Source: Pseudarthrobacter sulfonivorans (GTDB lineage: Bacteria; Actinomycetota; Actinomycetes; Actinomycetales; Micrococcaceae). From it: 38,234 bases of DNA. A program made the position numbers and the translations under genes. The DNA is taken from contig NZ_JANFCZ010000034.1 of NCBI RefSeq assembly GCF_024391045.1, positions 1 to 38,234 of the forward strand, read 5' to 3'. The notes under the pieces are model-generated. The model saw only the letters and a program-made list of their open reading frames with translations, was not told where the DNA came from and made no database searches. Shown piece by piece: positions 7,340-15,016 of this stretch (positions are counted from its first letter, which is position 1; each line of letters begins with the position of its first letter).

Positions 7340-8161
7340 CTAGAACTGTGTGAAGGCCGCGACGGCCGGATCCGAACCGATGCGCGCACCCCGCTCGAGG
7401 GCGGTGATCGAGGCGAGTTCGTCGTAGGTCAGGCCCAGGGACGTGGCAGCGAAGTTCTCGCGCATGCGTGCCGAGTCGGCGGACTTGGGAATGACGATGG
7501 TGCCGGCAGCGAGGTGCCACGCCAGGACCACCTGGGCGGTGGTGGCGTGGTGGGCCTGCGCCACGGCCGTGACGGCGTTTCCGTTCAGGTCGCCGCCCTG
7601 GCCGAGCGGGCTGTATGCCTCGACGGCGATGCCCAGTGCCCGGCCCTTCGCGGCCAGTTCAGCCTGCTGGAAGCTGGGGTGCAGTTCGATCTGGTTGACG
7701 GCCGGCACAACCTCGGAGGACTCGAGCAGCGTGTCCAGGTGCTCGGCCAGGAAGTTGGAGACACCGATGGCGCGGATTTCCTTGGCGGCGTACAGGCTCT
7801 CGAGCTCCTTCCAGGCCGGGACGAAGAGTCCCTGCGACGGGACCGGCCAGTGGATGAGGTAGAGGTCCACGAAGTCGAGCTTCAGGGCCTCGAGGCTGTC
7901 CCGGTAGGCGTCCGTGGCCCGGCCCTGGTCGCCGTTACGGAGCTTGGTGGTGATGAAGAGTTCTTCGCGCGGGATACCGGATGCGGCGATGGCTGCACCA
8001 ACGCCGGCCTCATTGCGGTATGCCGCTGCCGTGTCGATGTGGCGGTAGCCTGCTTCGAGTGCGTCCTCGACGATGCGCTGGGTCTCTTCCGGCGGGACCT
8101 GGAAAACGCCGAAGCCAAGCTGCGGGATGTTGACGCCGTTGTTGAGCGCAATGTCAGTCAT
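7340..8161 (-). CDS. Aldo/keto reductase (AKR5-like)
   Basis: The 273-residue NADPH-dependent aldo/keto reductase resembles 2,5-diketo-D-gluconate reductases. The catalytic tetrad is Asp43 and Tyr48 (HIDTAAAYRNEAGVG), Lys73 (FITTKLRNG) and His104 (YLIHWPVP). The cofactor loop IVIPKSADSARMRENF is intact. The start is supported by AGGAG six bases before the ATG. It shares the same architecture and many residues with the 3910-4743 gene, so the two are probably paralogues. The hairpin at 7303-7331 separates it from the downstream reductase, so it is probably transcribed alone. Confidence 0.94.
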   Translation of the reverse strand: MTDIALNNGVNIPQLGFGVFQVPPEETQRIVEDALEAGYRHIDTAAAYRNEAGVGAAIAASGIPREELFITTKLRNGDQGRATDAYRDSLEALKLDFVDLYLIHWPVPSQGLFVPAWKELESLYAAKEIRAIGVSNFLAEHLDTLLESSEVVPAVNQIELHPSFQQAELAAKGRALGIAVEAYSPLGQGGDLNGNAVTAVAQAHHATTAQVVLAWHLAAGTIVIPKSADSARMRENFAATSLGLTYDELASITALERGARIGSDPAVAAFTQF

Positions 8162-8291
8162 GTGAGACTCCTAGGTTGTTGCAAGGGATGGTTGCGCGCA
8201 CGCCGGCGGCGGAAACCGGTTCCGGCCGTGCGCCTCCTACGAGCCTAAACATTTTCCGGGCCCCGGTCAGCAACTATGCCCGCGGCTGAAC

Positions 8292-8329
8292 ACACTGATG
8301 GCCGCGCCGGGGGACGCGGCCATCAGTGT
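8292..8329 (-). terminator. Hairpin terminator after dodecin
   Basis: Perfect 15-bp arms (8292-8306 and 8315-8329) enclose an 8-base loop, about 20 bp past the dodecin stop on the minus strand. There is no clear T-run. Confidence 0.75.
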
Positions 8330-8350
8330 TGACCTTAGTTGAAGGAGGTT

Positions 8351-8560
8351 TCAGCCCTCGTGGCGGAAGCCAATCTTGACCCGCACCTGCCAGTAAGCGA
8401 TTTTGCCGTCTTCGAGGTGGCCGCGGACTTCCTTCACTTCGAACCAGTCAAGATTGCGCAGCGTCTTGCTCGCTTCGGCGATGCCGTTGCGGACTGCCGC
8501 GTCCACGCCTTCTTCGGACGTGCCGACAATTTCAGTAATGCTGTACGTGTGATTGGACAA
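8351..8560 (-). CDS. Dodecin family flavin-binding protein
   Basis: The 69-residue protein matches the full dodecin fold: SNHTYSITEIVGTSEEGVD, then a single helix (AVRNGIAEASKTLRNLDW) and two long strands (FEVKEVRGHLEDGKIAYWQV, RVKIGFRHEG). Dodecins form dodecameric hollow spheres that bind flavin (FMN/riboflavin) or coenzyme A. The flavin-stacking Trp is present in RNLDWFEV and the FEVKEVRG strand is typical. The start is TTG at 8560, with GAGGAG five bases upstream; no ATG in the frame lies at the correct place. The frame stays open far upstream, so automatic calls may make it about 177 residues. Confidence 0.93.
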   Translation of the reverse strand: MSNHTYSITEIVGTSEEGVDAAVRNGIAEASKTLRNLDWFEVKEVRGHLEDGKIAYWQVRVKIGFRHEG

Positions 8561-8660
8561 CTTCGCTCCTCGTGATCGCCGTCGATTCCCGGTTGCGGGC
8601 CGTCCTTGAACCCTAGTGGCACTTCTGCGGTGTGGCCAGAGCCTGGAACCCGGAAGGCGG

Positions 8661-9365
8661 CTACGGGGCGTCGAGAACCAAGTTCCTGAGGTCGTCCAGG
8701 GTCTGCTGCATGTGTGAATCCATGGCCTCACGGGCCTTGGCGGGGTCGCGTAATTCCAACGCCTCGGCAATGGTCTGGTGGTGGCCGATGGCGTGTTCCT
8801 GGATGGTGCGCACGGCCGAGGTTTCCGCCCGGCGCTTCTCCAGAACCCGCTGGAGCGGTTCGAACAGGACGGCCACAAAAACATTCTCCGAGGCGCGCAG
8901 GATCAGGTCGTGGAAGGCGAGGTCCGCCTCCACGAACGCTGCCACGTTGTTGACCTCGTGGGCCGTCCGCATCGCGCCAACATAACCGAACAGGGCCTGG
9001 ATGTCCGTGTCAGTGATCCGGGTGGCCGCGAGTTCACACGCCCCGCTCTCAAGCATCCTGCGGAGTTCAATCAGTTGAACAGAGGCCGCGGACTCGTTCT
9101 GGCCCTCGGACGCGGCGCGCAGCACAGCCTCCAGGGACGCCCAGCGGTTGAGCGGATTGACGAACGTGCCTCGCCCGCGCTCAACGCTCAGGATCCGCTG
9201 CGCTTCCAGCGTCTTCATGGCCTCGCGCACGGTCATGCGGCTGACCTCGTGCTTGGCGCTCAGTTCAAGCTCGCCGGGCACGCTGGAACCCGGCGGAAAG
9301 TCTCCGGCGATGATGCGGTCCAGAAGTTCATCGGCAACAACGCCGACCAGTGATTTCCGTGCCAT
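8661..9365 (-). CDS. GntR-family (FadR/FCD subfamily) transcriptional regulator
   Basis: The 234-residue regulator has an N-terminal winged helix (residues about 5-70: LLDRIIAGDFPPGSSVPGEL, then SRMTVREAMKTLEAQRILSV) and a C-terminal FCD ligand domain. The FCD metal/ligand residues are visible as Asp and His in FVEADLAFHDLIL, His in EHAIGHHQTI and His in MDSHMQQ. It probably represses the divergent acid-sugar operon and is released by a pathway acid. The ATG at 9365 has GGGGGA four bases upstream; the frame stays open 12 codons further but without a site. An operator-like site lies 26 bp upstream of its own start, so autoregulation is likely. Confidence 0.92.
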   Translation of the reverse strand: MARKSLVGVVADELLDRIIAGDFPPGSSVPGELELSAKHEVSRMTVREAMKTLEAQRILSVERGRGTFVNPLNRWASLEAVLRAASEGQNESAASVQLIELRRMLESGACELAATRITDTDIQALFGYVGAMRTAHEVNNVAAFVEADLAFHDLILRASENVFVAVLFEPLQRVLEKRRAETSAVRTIQEHAIGHHQTIAEALELRDPAKAREAMDSHMQQTLDDLRNLVLDAP

Positions 9366-9390
9366 ATTTCCCCCTGCACCCTTGCTAAAT

Positions 9391-9401
9391 ATGTCTGACA
9401 A
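9391..9401. promoter_or_regulatory. Operator-like half-conserved palindrome (regulator side)
   Basis: The sequence ATGTCTGACAA has perfect TGTC-T-GACA symmetry. It is a degenerate version of the longer palindrome at 9449-9463 and sits just upstream of the FadR-type regulator gene. The pattern fits binding sites of FCD-type GntR regulators. Confidence 0.7.
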
Positions 9402-9407
9402 GTCTAC

Positions 9408-9436
9408 TTGCGCACCCGTATGTCCTGTGCCACACT
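9408..9436 (+). promoter_or_regulatory. Candidate promoter of the acid-sugar operon
   Basis: TTGCGC at 9408-9413 and CACACT at 9431-9436 are separated by 17 bp, and the palindrome at 9449-9463 follows where the transcript would begin. The -10 match is weak, so this is a tentative placement. Confidence 0.4.
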
Positions 9437-9448
9437 AAAGTAATTGTT

Positions 9449-9463
9449 AGATGTCAGACATCT
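9449..9463. promoter_or_regulatory. Operator palindrome AGATGTC-A-GACATCT
   Basis: A perfect 7-bp inverted repeat around a single central base lies 44 bp upstream of the GTG start of the kinase gene and just past the candidate promoter. The core TGTC-N-GACA is the same as in the 9391-9401 site. Its placement predicts repression by the divergent FadR-type regulator. Confidence 0.8.
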
Positions 9464-9506
9464 TACAGCTACCCAAACACCTAAAGATCACAACGGAGTG
9501 CACACA

Positions 9507-11063
9507 GTGACGCTTGAAGCAGACCTCCTGGCCGCCTTCCCTGCCGAAGTCCGGATCCCCGCCCGCCTGGTGGCCGACGCCGTGGCCGCCTCCAGCGCGG
9601 CGGGTCCCCGCATTCTGGTGGTGCTCGACGACGACCCCACCGGCACGCAGTCCGTTGCGGATCTGCCCGTGCTCACCAGCTGGGACGTGGAGGACTTCAT
9701 CTGGGCCTTTGGCCAGGCAAAACCGGCCGTGTACGTGCTGACCAACACCCGAAGCCTGGACCCCGCCGAAGCCGCCGCCCGCAACGAAGACGTGGTCCGC
9801 AACGCGCTTGCCGCCGCGGGCTCCCCGGACAGCGCGGACCCGGGCCTCCGGCTCGGGTTTGTCAGCCGCAGCGACTCCACCCTCCGCGGCCACTACCCCC
9901 TTGAACCGGACGTCATCGCCGCCACCGTGGCCGAGGTCAGCGGCGAGGTGACCGACGGCGTTGTCCTGGTTCCCGCGTTCCCCGATGCCGGCCGCGTGAC
10001 CATCGGCGGCGTGCACTACACCCGAGGCACAGGCGGCGATGCAGGCACCCTCACCCCCGCGGCACAGACCGAATTCGCCAGGGATGCCAGCTTTGGCTAC
10101 AACAACTCCGAGATGGCCAAATACGTCGAAGAGAAGTCGAAGGGCCGCTTCGCCGCGGAGTCGGTGATCGTCCTGGACCTTAACATCATCCGCGCCGGTG
10201 CAGCCAGCGCAGGCACCGCTACAAACCCCGACGGCGATCCTTCCGTCAGTGCGGCCATCAGCGCCAGCGCCATCGCCGACGCCATCGCCCCGGCCACCAA
10301 CTCCACCCCCATCGTGGCCGACATCGTCACCGAAAACGACCTCCGTGTGCTGTCCCTGGGACTGGAAGAGGCCGAGCGCCGCGGCAAGAAGCTGCTGTAC
10401 CGGGTGGGTCCGCCGTTCGGACGGGCCCGCATTGGCCAGGACATCCGCGCAGAACTCACCGGCGCCGAGGCCTACGCAGGCAACACGCCCTCCGAGGCAG
10501 GCGGGCTGATCGTCGTCGGCTCCCACGTGGGTGTCACCACCCGCCAGCTCAAGGCCCTCACCGAGCAGCACAGCGCGGCGCGCATCGTGGAGATCGACGT
10601 CGAGAAACTCATTGCCGCCGAAACCGAAGCCGGCGCCGAAACCGAAACAGCCGCGGACGCTTACCTGAACGAAACAGTCGGCGCCGTAGTGGCAGCCCTC
10701 CGCGGCGGCGACGTCATCGTCCACACCAGCCGCAGGCTCATCAAGACTGACGACCCCGCCGAAAGCCTGCGGATCGCACGCACCGTGTCCGCCGCAGTCG
10801 TCGCCGTGGTGAACCGGACGCTCAAAACCTTCCCGCCGCGGTTCGTCATCGCCAAGGGCGGCATCACCTCCTCCGACGTCGCCGCCCACGGCCTGGAAAT
10901 CCGCCATGCCATTGTCCGCGGCCCCATGCTGCCGGGCATCGTCTCACTCTGGGAACCGGTGGACGGCCCCGCCAAGGGCATCCCGTACATCGTCTTCGCC
11001 GGCAACGTGGGCGACGACCAGTCCCTCGCCGACGTCACCCGCAAGCTCAGCAACACCTTCTAA
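9507..11063 (+). CDS. Four-carbon acid sugar kinase family protein (DUF1537)
   Basis: The 518-residue enzyme belongs to the DUF1537 kinases that phosphorylate keto-acid sugars such as 3- or 2-oxo-tetronates with ATP. The N-terminal substrate domain has LDDDPTGTQ (Asp41-Asp43) and SRSDSTLRGHYPLE. The C-terminal nucleotide domain has VIAKGGITSSDVAAHGLEI. The start is the GTG at 9507, with GGAG eight bases before; the open frame runs back through the operator to a TTG at 9444, which cannot be the start if the operator is in the promoter. It leads a four-gene operon with a beta-hydroxyacid dehydrogenase, a GntP permease and an aldolase. Relatives also act in apionate breakdown, so the substrate is not settled. 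Confidence 0.93.
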   Translation: MTLEADLLAAFPAEVRIPARLVADAVAASSAAGPRILVVLDDDPTGTQSVADLPVLTSWDVEDFIWAFGQAKPAVYVLTNTRSLDPAEAAARNEDVVRNALAAAGSPDSADPGLRLGFVSRSDSTLRGHYPLEPDVIAATVAEVSGEVTDGVVLVPAFPDAGRVTIGGVHYTRGTGGDAGTLTPAAQTEFARDASFGYNNSEMAKYVEEKSKGRFAAESVIVLDLNIIRAGAASAGTATNPDGDPSVSAAISASAIADAIAPATNSTPIVADIVTENDLRVLSLGLEEAERRGKKLLYRVGPPFGRARIGQDIRAELTGAEAYAGNTPSEAGGLIVVGSHVGVTTRQLKALTEQHSAARIVEIDVEKLIAAETEAGAETETAADAYLNETVGAVVAALRGGDVIVHTSRRLIKTDDPAESLRIARTVSAAVVAVVNRTLKTFPPRFVIAKGGITSSDVAAHGLEIRHAIVRGPMLPGIVSLWEPVDGPAKGIPYIVFAGNVGDDQSLADVTRKLSNTF

Positions 11064-11104
11064 CCGGCCCCACGGATCCACCCGAAATTCAACGGAGAAA
11101 CACC

Positions 11105-12007
11105 ATGACCAGCAACTACACCGTCACCGTCCTGGGCCTCGGCGCCATGGGCCTGCCCATGGCCACCCGCCTCGCCAGCCAGCTCACCGTCCACGGCTTC
11201 GACATCGCCGAGCCGCGCCTGAAGCTGGCCGAAGACGCCGGCATCCGCACCTTCGCCACTGCCCGTGAAGCCGCCAAAGGCGCCGACGCGCTGCTCCTCG
11301 CGGTCCGCAACGGCGAACAGCTCAACGACGTCCTCTTCGGTGAGAACGGCGTGGCCTCCGTGCTGGAGCCGGGCGCCGTCGTGATCCTTGGCAGCACGGT
11401 GGGCACCGAGGCCATCCCCGCCACGGTCGAAAAGCTCGCAGAATTCGGCGTCGAGCTGGTGGACGCACCGTTGTCCGGCGGCCCCAAGCGTGCCGGCGAA
11501 GGCGACCTGCTCATCGTCGTCGGAGCCAGCCCCGAAGCCCAGGAAAAGGCGAAGCCAGCCCTGGAACTCCTCGCCTCCACCCTCACCGTGGTTGGCGACA
11601 AGCCCGGCGACGGCCAGGCACTGAAGACTGTCAATCAGCTCCTGTGCGGCGTCCACATCGCCGCCGCCGCCGAGGCCATGGCCCTCGCGGATGCCCTCGG
11701 ACTGGACCAGGCCAAGACCCTCGCCGCCCTGGAGGCTGGCGCGGCCGGTTCCTTTATGCTCTCCAACCGCGGCCCGCGCATCCTCGAGGCCTACACCGAG
11801 GAAGGCGCCGAGGTCCTGTCCCGCCTGGACATCTTTGTCAAGGACATGGGCATCGTTGGCAAGGCCACCCGCGCCGCCGGCCTGGCAGCCCCCGTTGCCG
11901 CCGCCGCCGAGCAGCTCTACCTCCTCGGGCAGGCCCAGGGCCTCGCCGCCGCCGACGATTCCGCCGTCATCAAGGTGGTTGCCCCCACCAAGCGCAACGC
12001 CAACTAA
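11105..12007 (+). CDS. NAD-dependent beta-hydroxyacid dehydrogenase (LtnD / 3-hydroxyisobutyrate dehydrogenase family)
   Basis: The 300-residue protein has an N-terminal Rossmann domain with VLGLGAMGLPMA, the substrate-binding PLSGGPKRAGEGDLLIVVG, and the catalytic Lys174 with Asn177 in ALKTVNQLL. All family hallmarks are intact. In DUF1537 operons this enzyme oxidises the incoming sugar acid (for example threonate or erythronate) to a keto acid, which the kinase then phosphorylates. GGAG lies about seven bases before the ATG. It is 41 bp downstream of the kinase and 63 bp upstream of the permease, with no terminator between. Confidence 0.93.
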   Translation: MTSNYTVTVLGLGAMGLPMATRLASQLTVHGFDIAEPRLKLAEDAGIRTFATAREAAKGADALLLAVRNGEQLNDVLFGENGVASVLEPGAVVILGSTVGTEAIPATVEKLAEFGVELVDAPLSGGPKRAGEGDLLIVVGASPEAQEKAKPALELLASTLTVVGDKPGDGQALKTVNQLLCGVHIAAAAEAMALADALGLDQAKTLAALEAGAAGSFMLSNRGPRILEAYTEEGAEVLSRLDIFVKDMGIVGKATRAAGLAAPVAAAAEQLYLLGQAQGLAAADDSAVIKVVAPTKRNAN

Positions 12008-12070
12008 CAACTCACCAGCGCCTGATTGCCCGTCTTCTGGAAGACTGGCTCGTCAAAGGAGACACCCGTC

Positions 12071-13537
12071 ATGAACCACCTTCTGAATCCGCTGATCGCG
12101 CGGGCGGCCGACGCCCCCGTGATCAAGCCCGCAGTGGAGCTGGGAACTCCGCTGCTCCTCACCATCGCCGCCGTTGGCGTGGCCATCCTGCTGGTGATGA
12201 TCATCCGCTTCAGGATCCAGGCCTTTGTGGCCCTGCTGACTGTGAGCATCCTCGTGGCCGTCGCCGCCACCATTCCGCTGCAGGACGTGTTCACCGTGGT
12301 GTCCAGCGGCGTGGGAAGCACCATGGGCAAAGTGGCCATCCTGATTGCGCTCGGCGCAGTGCTGGGCCGCATGATCGAGGTCTCCGGCGGAGTCCAGTCC
12401 CTGGCCGACCATTTCACCCGCAAGCTCGGCGCCAAGCGGGTGGCCATTGCCCTCACCGCCGTCGGCTTCCTGGTGGCCATCCCCGTGTTCTTCGAGGTGG
12501 GCATCATTGTGCTCGTCCCGATCGTGTACGCGTTCGCGAAGATCGCCAAGGTCCACCCCATCAAGTTCGGCCTGCCCATGGCCGGCATCATGCTGTCCAT
12601 CCACGTGGCCGTCCCGCCGCACCCCGGAATCGTTGCCGGCGCCGGTGTGCTCGGTGCGGACATTGGCCTGATTGCCCTGATTTCGCTCGCGATCTGCGTG
12701 CCCCTGGGCTTCCTGTCCTACTGGGTCGCATCCATCATGAACCGCAAGGACTACGAACTGCTGCCCGCCGTCAAGGCACAGGTGGAGGAGTTCGGCTCCG
12801 ATTCGCTGGTCAAGGTGGGCCACGACGGCCCCGGCGCCGCAGCCATCGCCCCGCCGCGGCCGGGCCTGATCATCTTCCTGATTGCGGCGCCGATCGTCCA
12901 GATCCTGCTGGGCACCGTGGGCACCCTGATGATCCCCAAGGACAGCAGCTGGTACGGCGTGGCCGCCTTCATCGGCAACCCCTTCCTGGCACTGCTGGTG
13001 GCCGTGGCGCTGTCCTTCTTCCTCCTCGCTGTCCGCCGCAACTGGTCGCTGAAGGAAACCGGCGAGATCTTTGAAGGCGCACTGCCTCCCATCGCCTCCA
13101 TCCTGATGGTGGTGGCCGCCGGCGGCGTGTTCGGCAACGTCCTGCAGGTCTCCGGCATCGGCGGGGCGCTCTCCAAGACCCTGGACACCCTCGGCGTCCC
13201 GCTGCTGCTGCTCGGCTTCATCATTTCGCTGGCCCTGCGCGCTGCCCAGGGTTCGGCCACGGTGGCGATTGTGACCACCACGGGCCTGCTGTCTGCTGCC
13301 GTCAGCGGCGGTGGCTACACCCCGGCGCAGATCGCCGTGATCGTGATCGCCATCGGCTTCGGCGCCCTGGGCCTCTCGCACGTGACCGACGCCGGCTTCT
13401 GGGTGGTGGTCCGCTACTACGGCCTCACCGTGTCCGACGGCCTCAAGACCTGGACCGTGCTCACCACCGTGTTGGGCGTCGCCGGGTTCCTCTTGACCTT
13501 CGTGGCCTGGATCCTGGTGGGAGGCCTGGGCGTCTGA
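12071..13537 (+). CDS. GntP-family sugar-acid permease
   Basis: The 488-residue inner-membrane proton symporter has about 12 or more hydrophobic segments from residue about 20. Family-typical sequences include GRMIEVSGGVQSLADHF, FLVAIPVFFEVGIIVLVPI, HVAVPPHPGIVAGAG and, near the end, AAQGSATVAIVTTTGLL. It should import the operon's sugar acid (gluconate-like or tetronate-like). The ATG at 12071 has AGGAG upstream; the frame extends 15 codons further without support. Its TGA stop overlaps the ATG of the aldolase gene (TGATG), so the two are translationally coupled. Confidence 0.95.
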   Translation: MNHLLNPLIARAADAPVIKPAVELGTPLLLTIAAVGVAILLVMIIRFRIQAFVALLTVSILVAVAATIPLQDVFTVVSSGVGSTMGKVAILIALGAVLGRMIEVSGGVQSLADHFTRKLGAKRVAIALTAVGFLVAIPVFFEVGIIVLVPIVYAFAKIAKVHPIKFGLPMAGIMLSIHVAVPPHPGIVAGAGVLGADIGLIALISLAICVPLGFLSYWVASIMNRKDYELLPAVKAQVEEFGSDSLVKVGHDGPGAAAIAPPRPGLIIFLIAAPIVQILLGTVGTLMIPKDSSWYGVAAFIGNPFLALLVAVALSFFLLAVRRNWSLKETGEIFEGALPPIASILMVVAAGGVFGNVLQVSGIGGALSKTLDTLGVPLLLLGFIISLALRAAQGSATVAIVTTTGLLSAAVSGGGYTPAQIAVIVIAIGFGALGLSHVTDAGFWVVVRYYGLTVSDGLKTWTVLTTVLGVAGFLLTFVAWILVGGLGV

Positions 13538-14388
13538 TGCGCACCCGACTCGACACCCTGGTCACCACCGCCCTGCAGCAGGGCTCGGCCGTCCCGGCAT
13601 TCACCTGCTACGACTTCACCACCGCGCTGGCCGTGGTGGGCGCGGCCGAGGACGCCGGCCGGGGCGTCATCCTCCTGGTGGCTCCCAAGACGGCGGCCAC
13701 GCCCAACGGCCTGCGCCTCATCGCAGCCCTCCGCGGACTCGCCGACGCCGCTACCGTTCCCGTCGCGGTGCAGCTGGATCACGCCTCTGACTTGGGAGTA
13801 ATGGCCGACGCCGTTGCCGCGGGGGCGGATTCGGTCCTCGCGGACGGCTCCTCCCTGCCTTACGAGGACAACATTGCGCTGGTTGTTGCTGCCCGGGCCT
13901 TGCTGGGCTCCGACGTCGTAATTGAAGCCGAACTCGGCGGCCTGGCCGGCGACGAAGACCGGGCCTTCGGTGCCGACTCCACCGGCACCGATGGGGCCGG
14001 GCTGACCGACTCCGCCCAGGTGGAGGATTTTGTGTCCCGGACCAGCGCGCAGCTGCTGGCCGTCGCCGTCGGCAACGTTCACGGCAAGTACAAGGGAGAA
14101 CCGCAGCTGCGCTGGGACGTCCTCCAGGACATCGCAGTGCGCACGCGGATCCCGCTGGTCCTCCACGGCGCATCCGGCATTCCCGCGGACGAGCTGGTGA
14201 AGGCCGCCGCCATGAACGTCGGCAAAGTGAACTTCAACACCGAGCTCCGCACCGGTGTCCTTTCCACGCTCCAGGAGCGGCTGCCCGCGCACCGGGCCGA
14301 CGGCGAGAATCTCCAGGGCCTGCTGGGCCACTGGAACACTTCTGCAAAGGCATTCGCCGGCTCGGCGCTGGGGATGCTCACCCGCTGA
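13537..14388 (+). CDS. Class II (zinc) fructose-bisphosphate-type aldolase
   Basis: The 283-residue ketose-bisphosphate aldolase family enzyme has its active-site residues in the expected order: Asp81-His82 (QLDHASD), the Glu-rich loop EAELGGLAGDED, His182 (GNVHGKYKG), His210 (LHGASG) and the phosphate-binding KVNFNTELR. It resembles tagatose-bisphosphate and FBA-like aldolases (GatY/KbaY type) more than housekeeping FBA. It overlaps the permease stop by one base and ends the operon. In known tetronate pathways an adducin-type decarboxylase sits here, so this gene suggests that the phosphorylated keto acid is cleaved to dihydroxyacetone phosphate plus an aldehyde. That step is inference. Confidence 0.92.
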   Translation: MRTRLDTLVTTALQQGSAVPAFTCYDFTTALAVVGAAEDAGRGVILLVAPKTAATPNGLRLIAALRGLADAATVPVAVQLDHASDLGVMADAVAAGADSVLADGSSLPYEDNIALVVAARALLGSDVVIEAELGGLAGDEDRAFGADSTGTDGAGLTDSAQVEDFVSRTSAQLLAVAVGNVHGKYKGEPQLRWDVLQDIAVRTRIPLVLHGASGIPADELVKAAAMNVGKVNFNTELRTGVLSTLQERLPAHRADGENLQGLLGHWNTSAKAFAGSALGMLTR

Positions 14389-14408
14389 GAATTCCCCCCC
14401 CGCCCTGC

Positions 14409-14473
14409 GAGTTGTTGTCCAGATAATGCCGGTTTTGGGGCCCCAGGAACACGCATTATCTGGACAAGAACTC
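14409..14473. repeat. Intergenic inverted repeat A
   Basis: Two 21-base arms (14409-14429 and 14453-14473) match at 20 of 21 positions. The inner 23 bases contain GGGGCCCC. The arms begin GAGTT-N-TTGTCC, as does the repeat at 31854-31916. It lies between the acid-sugar operon and the DUF1304 gene, where it could end the operon transcript, though no T-run follows. Confidence 0.9.
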
Positions 14474-14496
14474 CGAGGGGTGGGGAGCGGGGAGGC

Positions 14497-14502
14497 TAGG
14501 AT
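14497..14502 (+). promoter_or_regulatory. -10 element TAGGAT of a leaderless start
   Basis: TAGGAT ends six bases before the ATG of the DUF1304 gene, within the context GGCTAGGAT. This spacing puts the transcript start at the start codon, and no good Shine-Dalgarno is present. Confidence 0.6.
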
Positions 14503-14508
14503 CAGCAC

Positions 14509-14916
14509 ATGATCCTGGCCTCCCTCCTTTTTGCGTTCCTCGCCGCGGCTTTGCACGTTTTCATCTTCACGATGGAGTCGCTGACCTGGACCAGGCCGGC
14601 CACCTGGAAGCGTTTCAGCCTCACGTCCCAGGCCGACGCCGAAACCACCAAACCCCTCGCCTACAACCAGGGTTTCTACAACCCCTTCCTGGCGGTGGGC
14701 GCCTTCGTGGGTATTGGCTGCGTGGCCTTGGGAGCCGCGGGTTCGGCTCAGCCCGTGGTGGGCTGGACCTTGATCTTCAGCTGCTGCGGCTCCATGCTGC
14801 TGGCCGCCCTGGTACTGGCGCTGAGCGGGCGGAAGTACCTCCGCGCCGCGGCGACACAGGGCGCCACGCCGCTGCTCGCCGTCGTCCTCGGGTTACTGGC
14901 CGTGGCCGCAGGCTAA
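14509..14916 (+). CDS. DUF1304 family membrane protein
   Basis: The 135-residue protein has four hydrophobic segments and the family signature FIFTMESLTW, followed by AYNQGFYNPFLAVGAF. It is an integral membrane protein of unknown function found widely in bacteria; the length matches the family. The start has no clear Shine-Dalgarno, but a -10-like TAGGAT lies six bases before the ATG, so it is probably translated from a leaderless transcript. A hairpin at 14919-14938 follows directly after the stop. Confidence 0.92.
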   Translation: MILASLLFAFLAAALHVFIFTMESLTWTRPATWKRFSLTSQADAETTKPLAYNQGFYNPFLAVGAFVGIGCVALGAAGSAQPVVGWTLIFSCCGSMLLAALVLALSGRKYLRAAATQGATPLLAVVLGLLAVAAG

Positions 14917-14918
14917 GC

Positions 14919-14938
14919 CGGGCAGCCGAAGCTGCCCG
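14919..14938 (+). terminator. Hairpin terminator after the DUF1304 gene
   Basis: An 8-bp perfect stem (CGGGCAGC / GCTGCCCG) with a CGAA tetraloop begins three bases after the TAA stop, followed by the moderately T-rich GTCTTCTGG. Confidence 0.75.
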
Positions 14939-15016
14939 CGTCTTCTGGCCGTAAACGCACCCGGAGCGCACAATATAAAAAGGGCAGCGGCATTCAGCGC
15001 TTGTAGAGGATTGCAC

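Noticed and set aside
9447..10907. A 486-codon open frame on the minus strand opposite the DUF1537 kinase gene
   Set aside because: It lies antisense to a clear enzyme, is Gly/Asp/His-rich low-complexity sequence, and has no domain. It is a by-product of high-GC codon use.
12053..13381. A 442-codon open frame opposite the GntP permease gene
   Set aside because: The product is a hydrophilic His/Gly/Asp-rich string with no motif, typical of the antisense of a membrane protein gene in GC-rich DNA.
14409..14473. Inverted repeat A considered as transposon terminal repeats
   Set aside because: Only 23 bp lie between the arms and there is no transposase or clear target-site duplication, so an autonomous insertion sequence is excluded.
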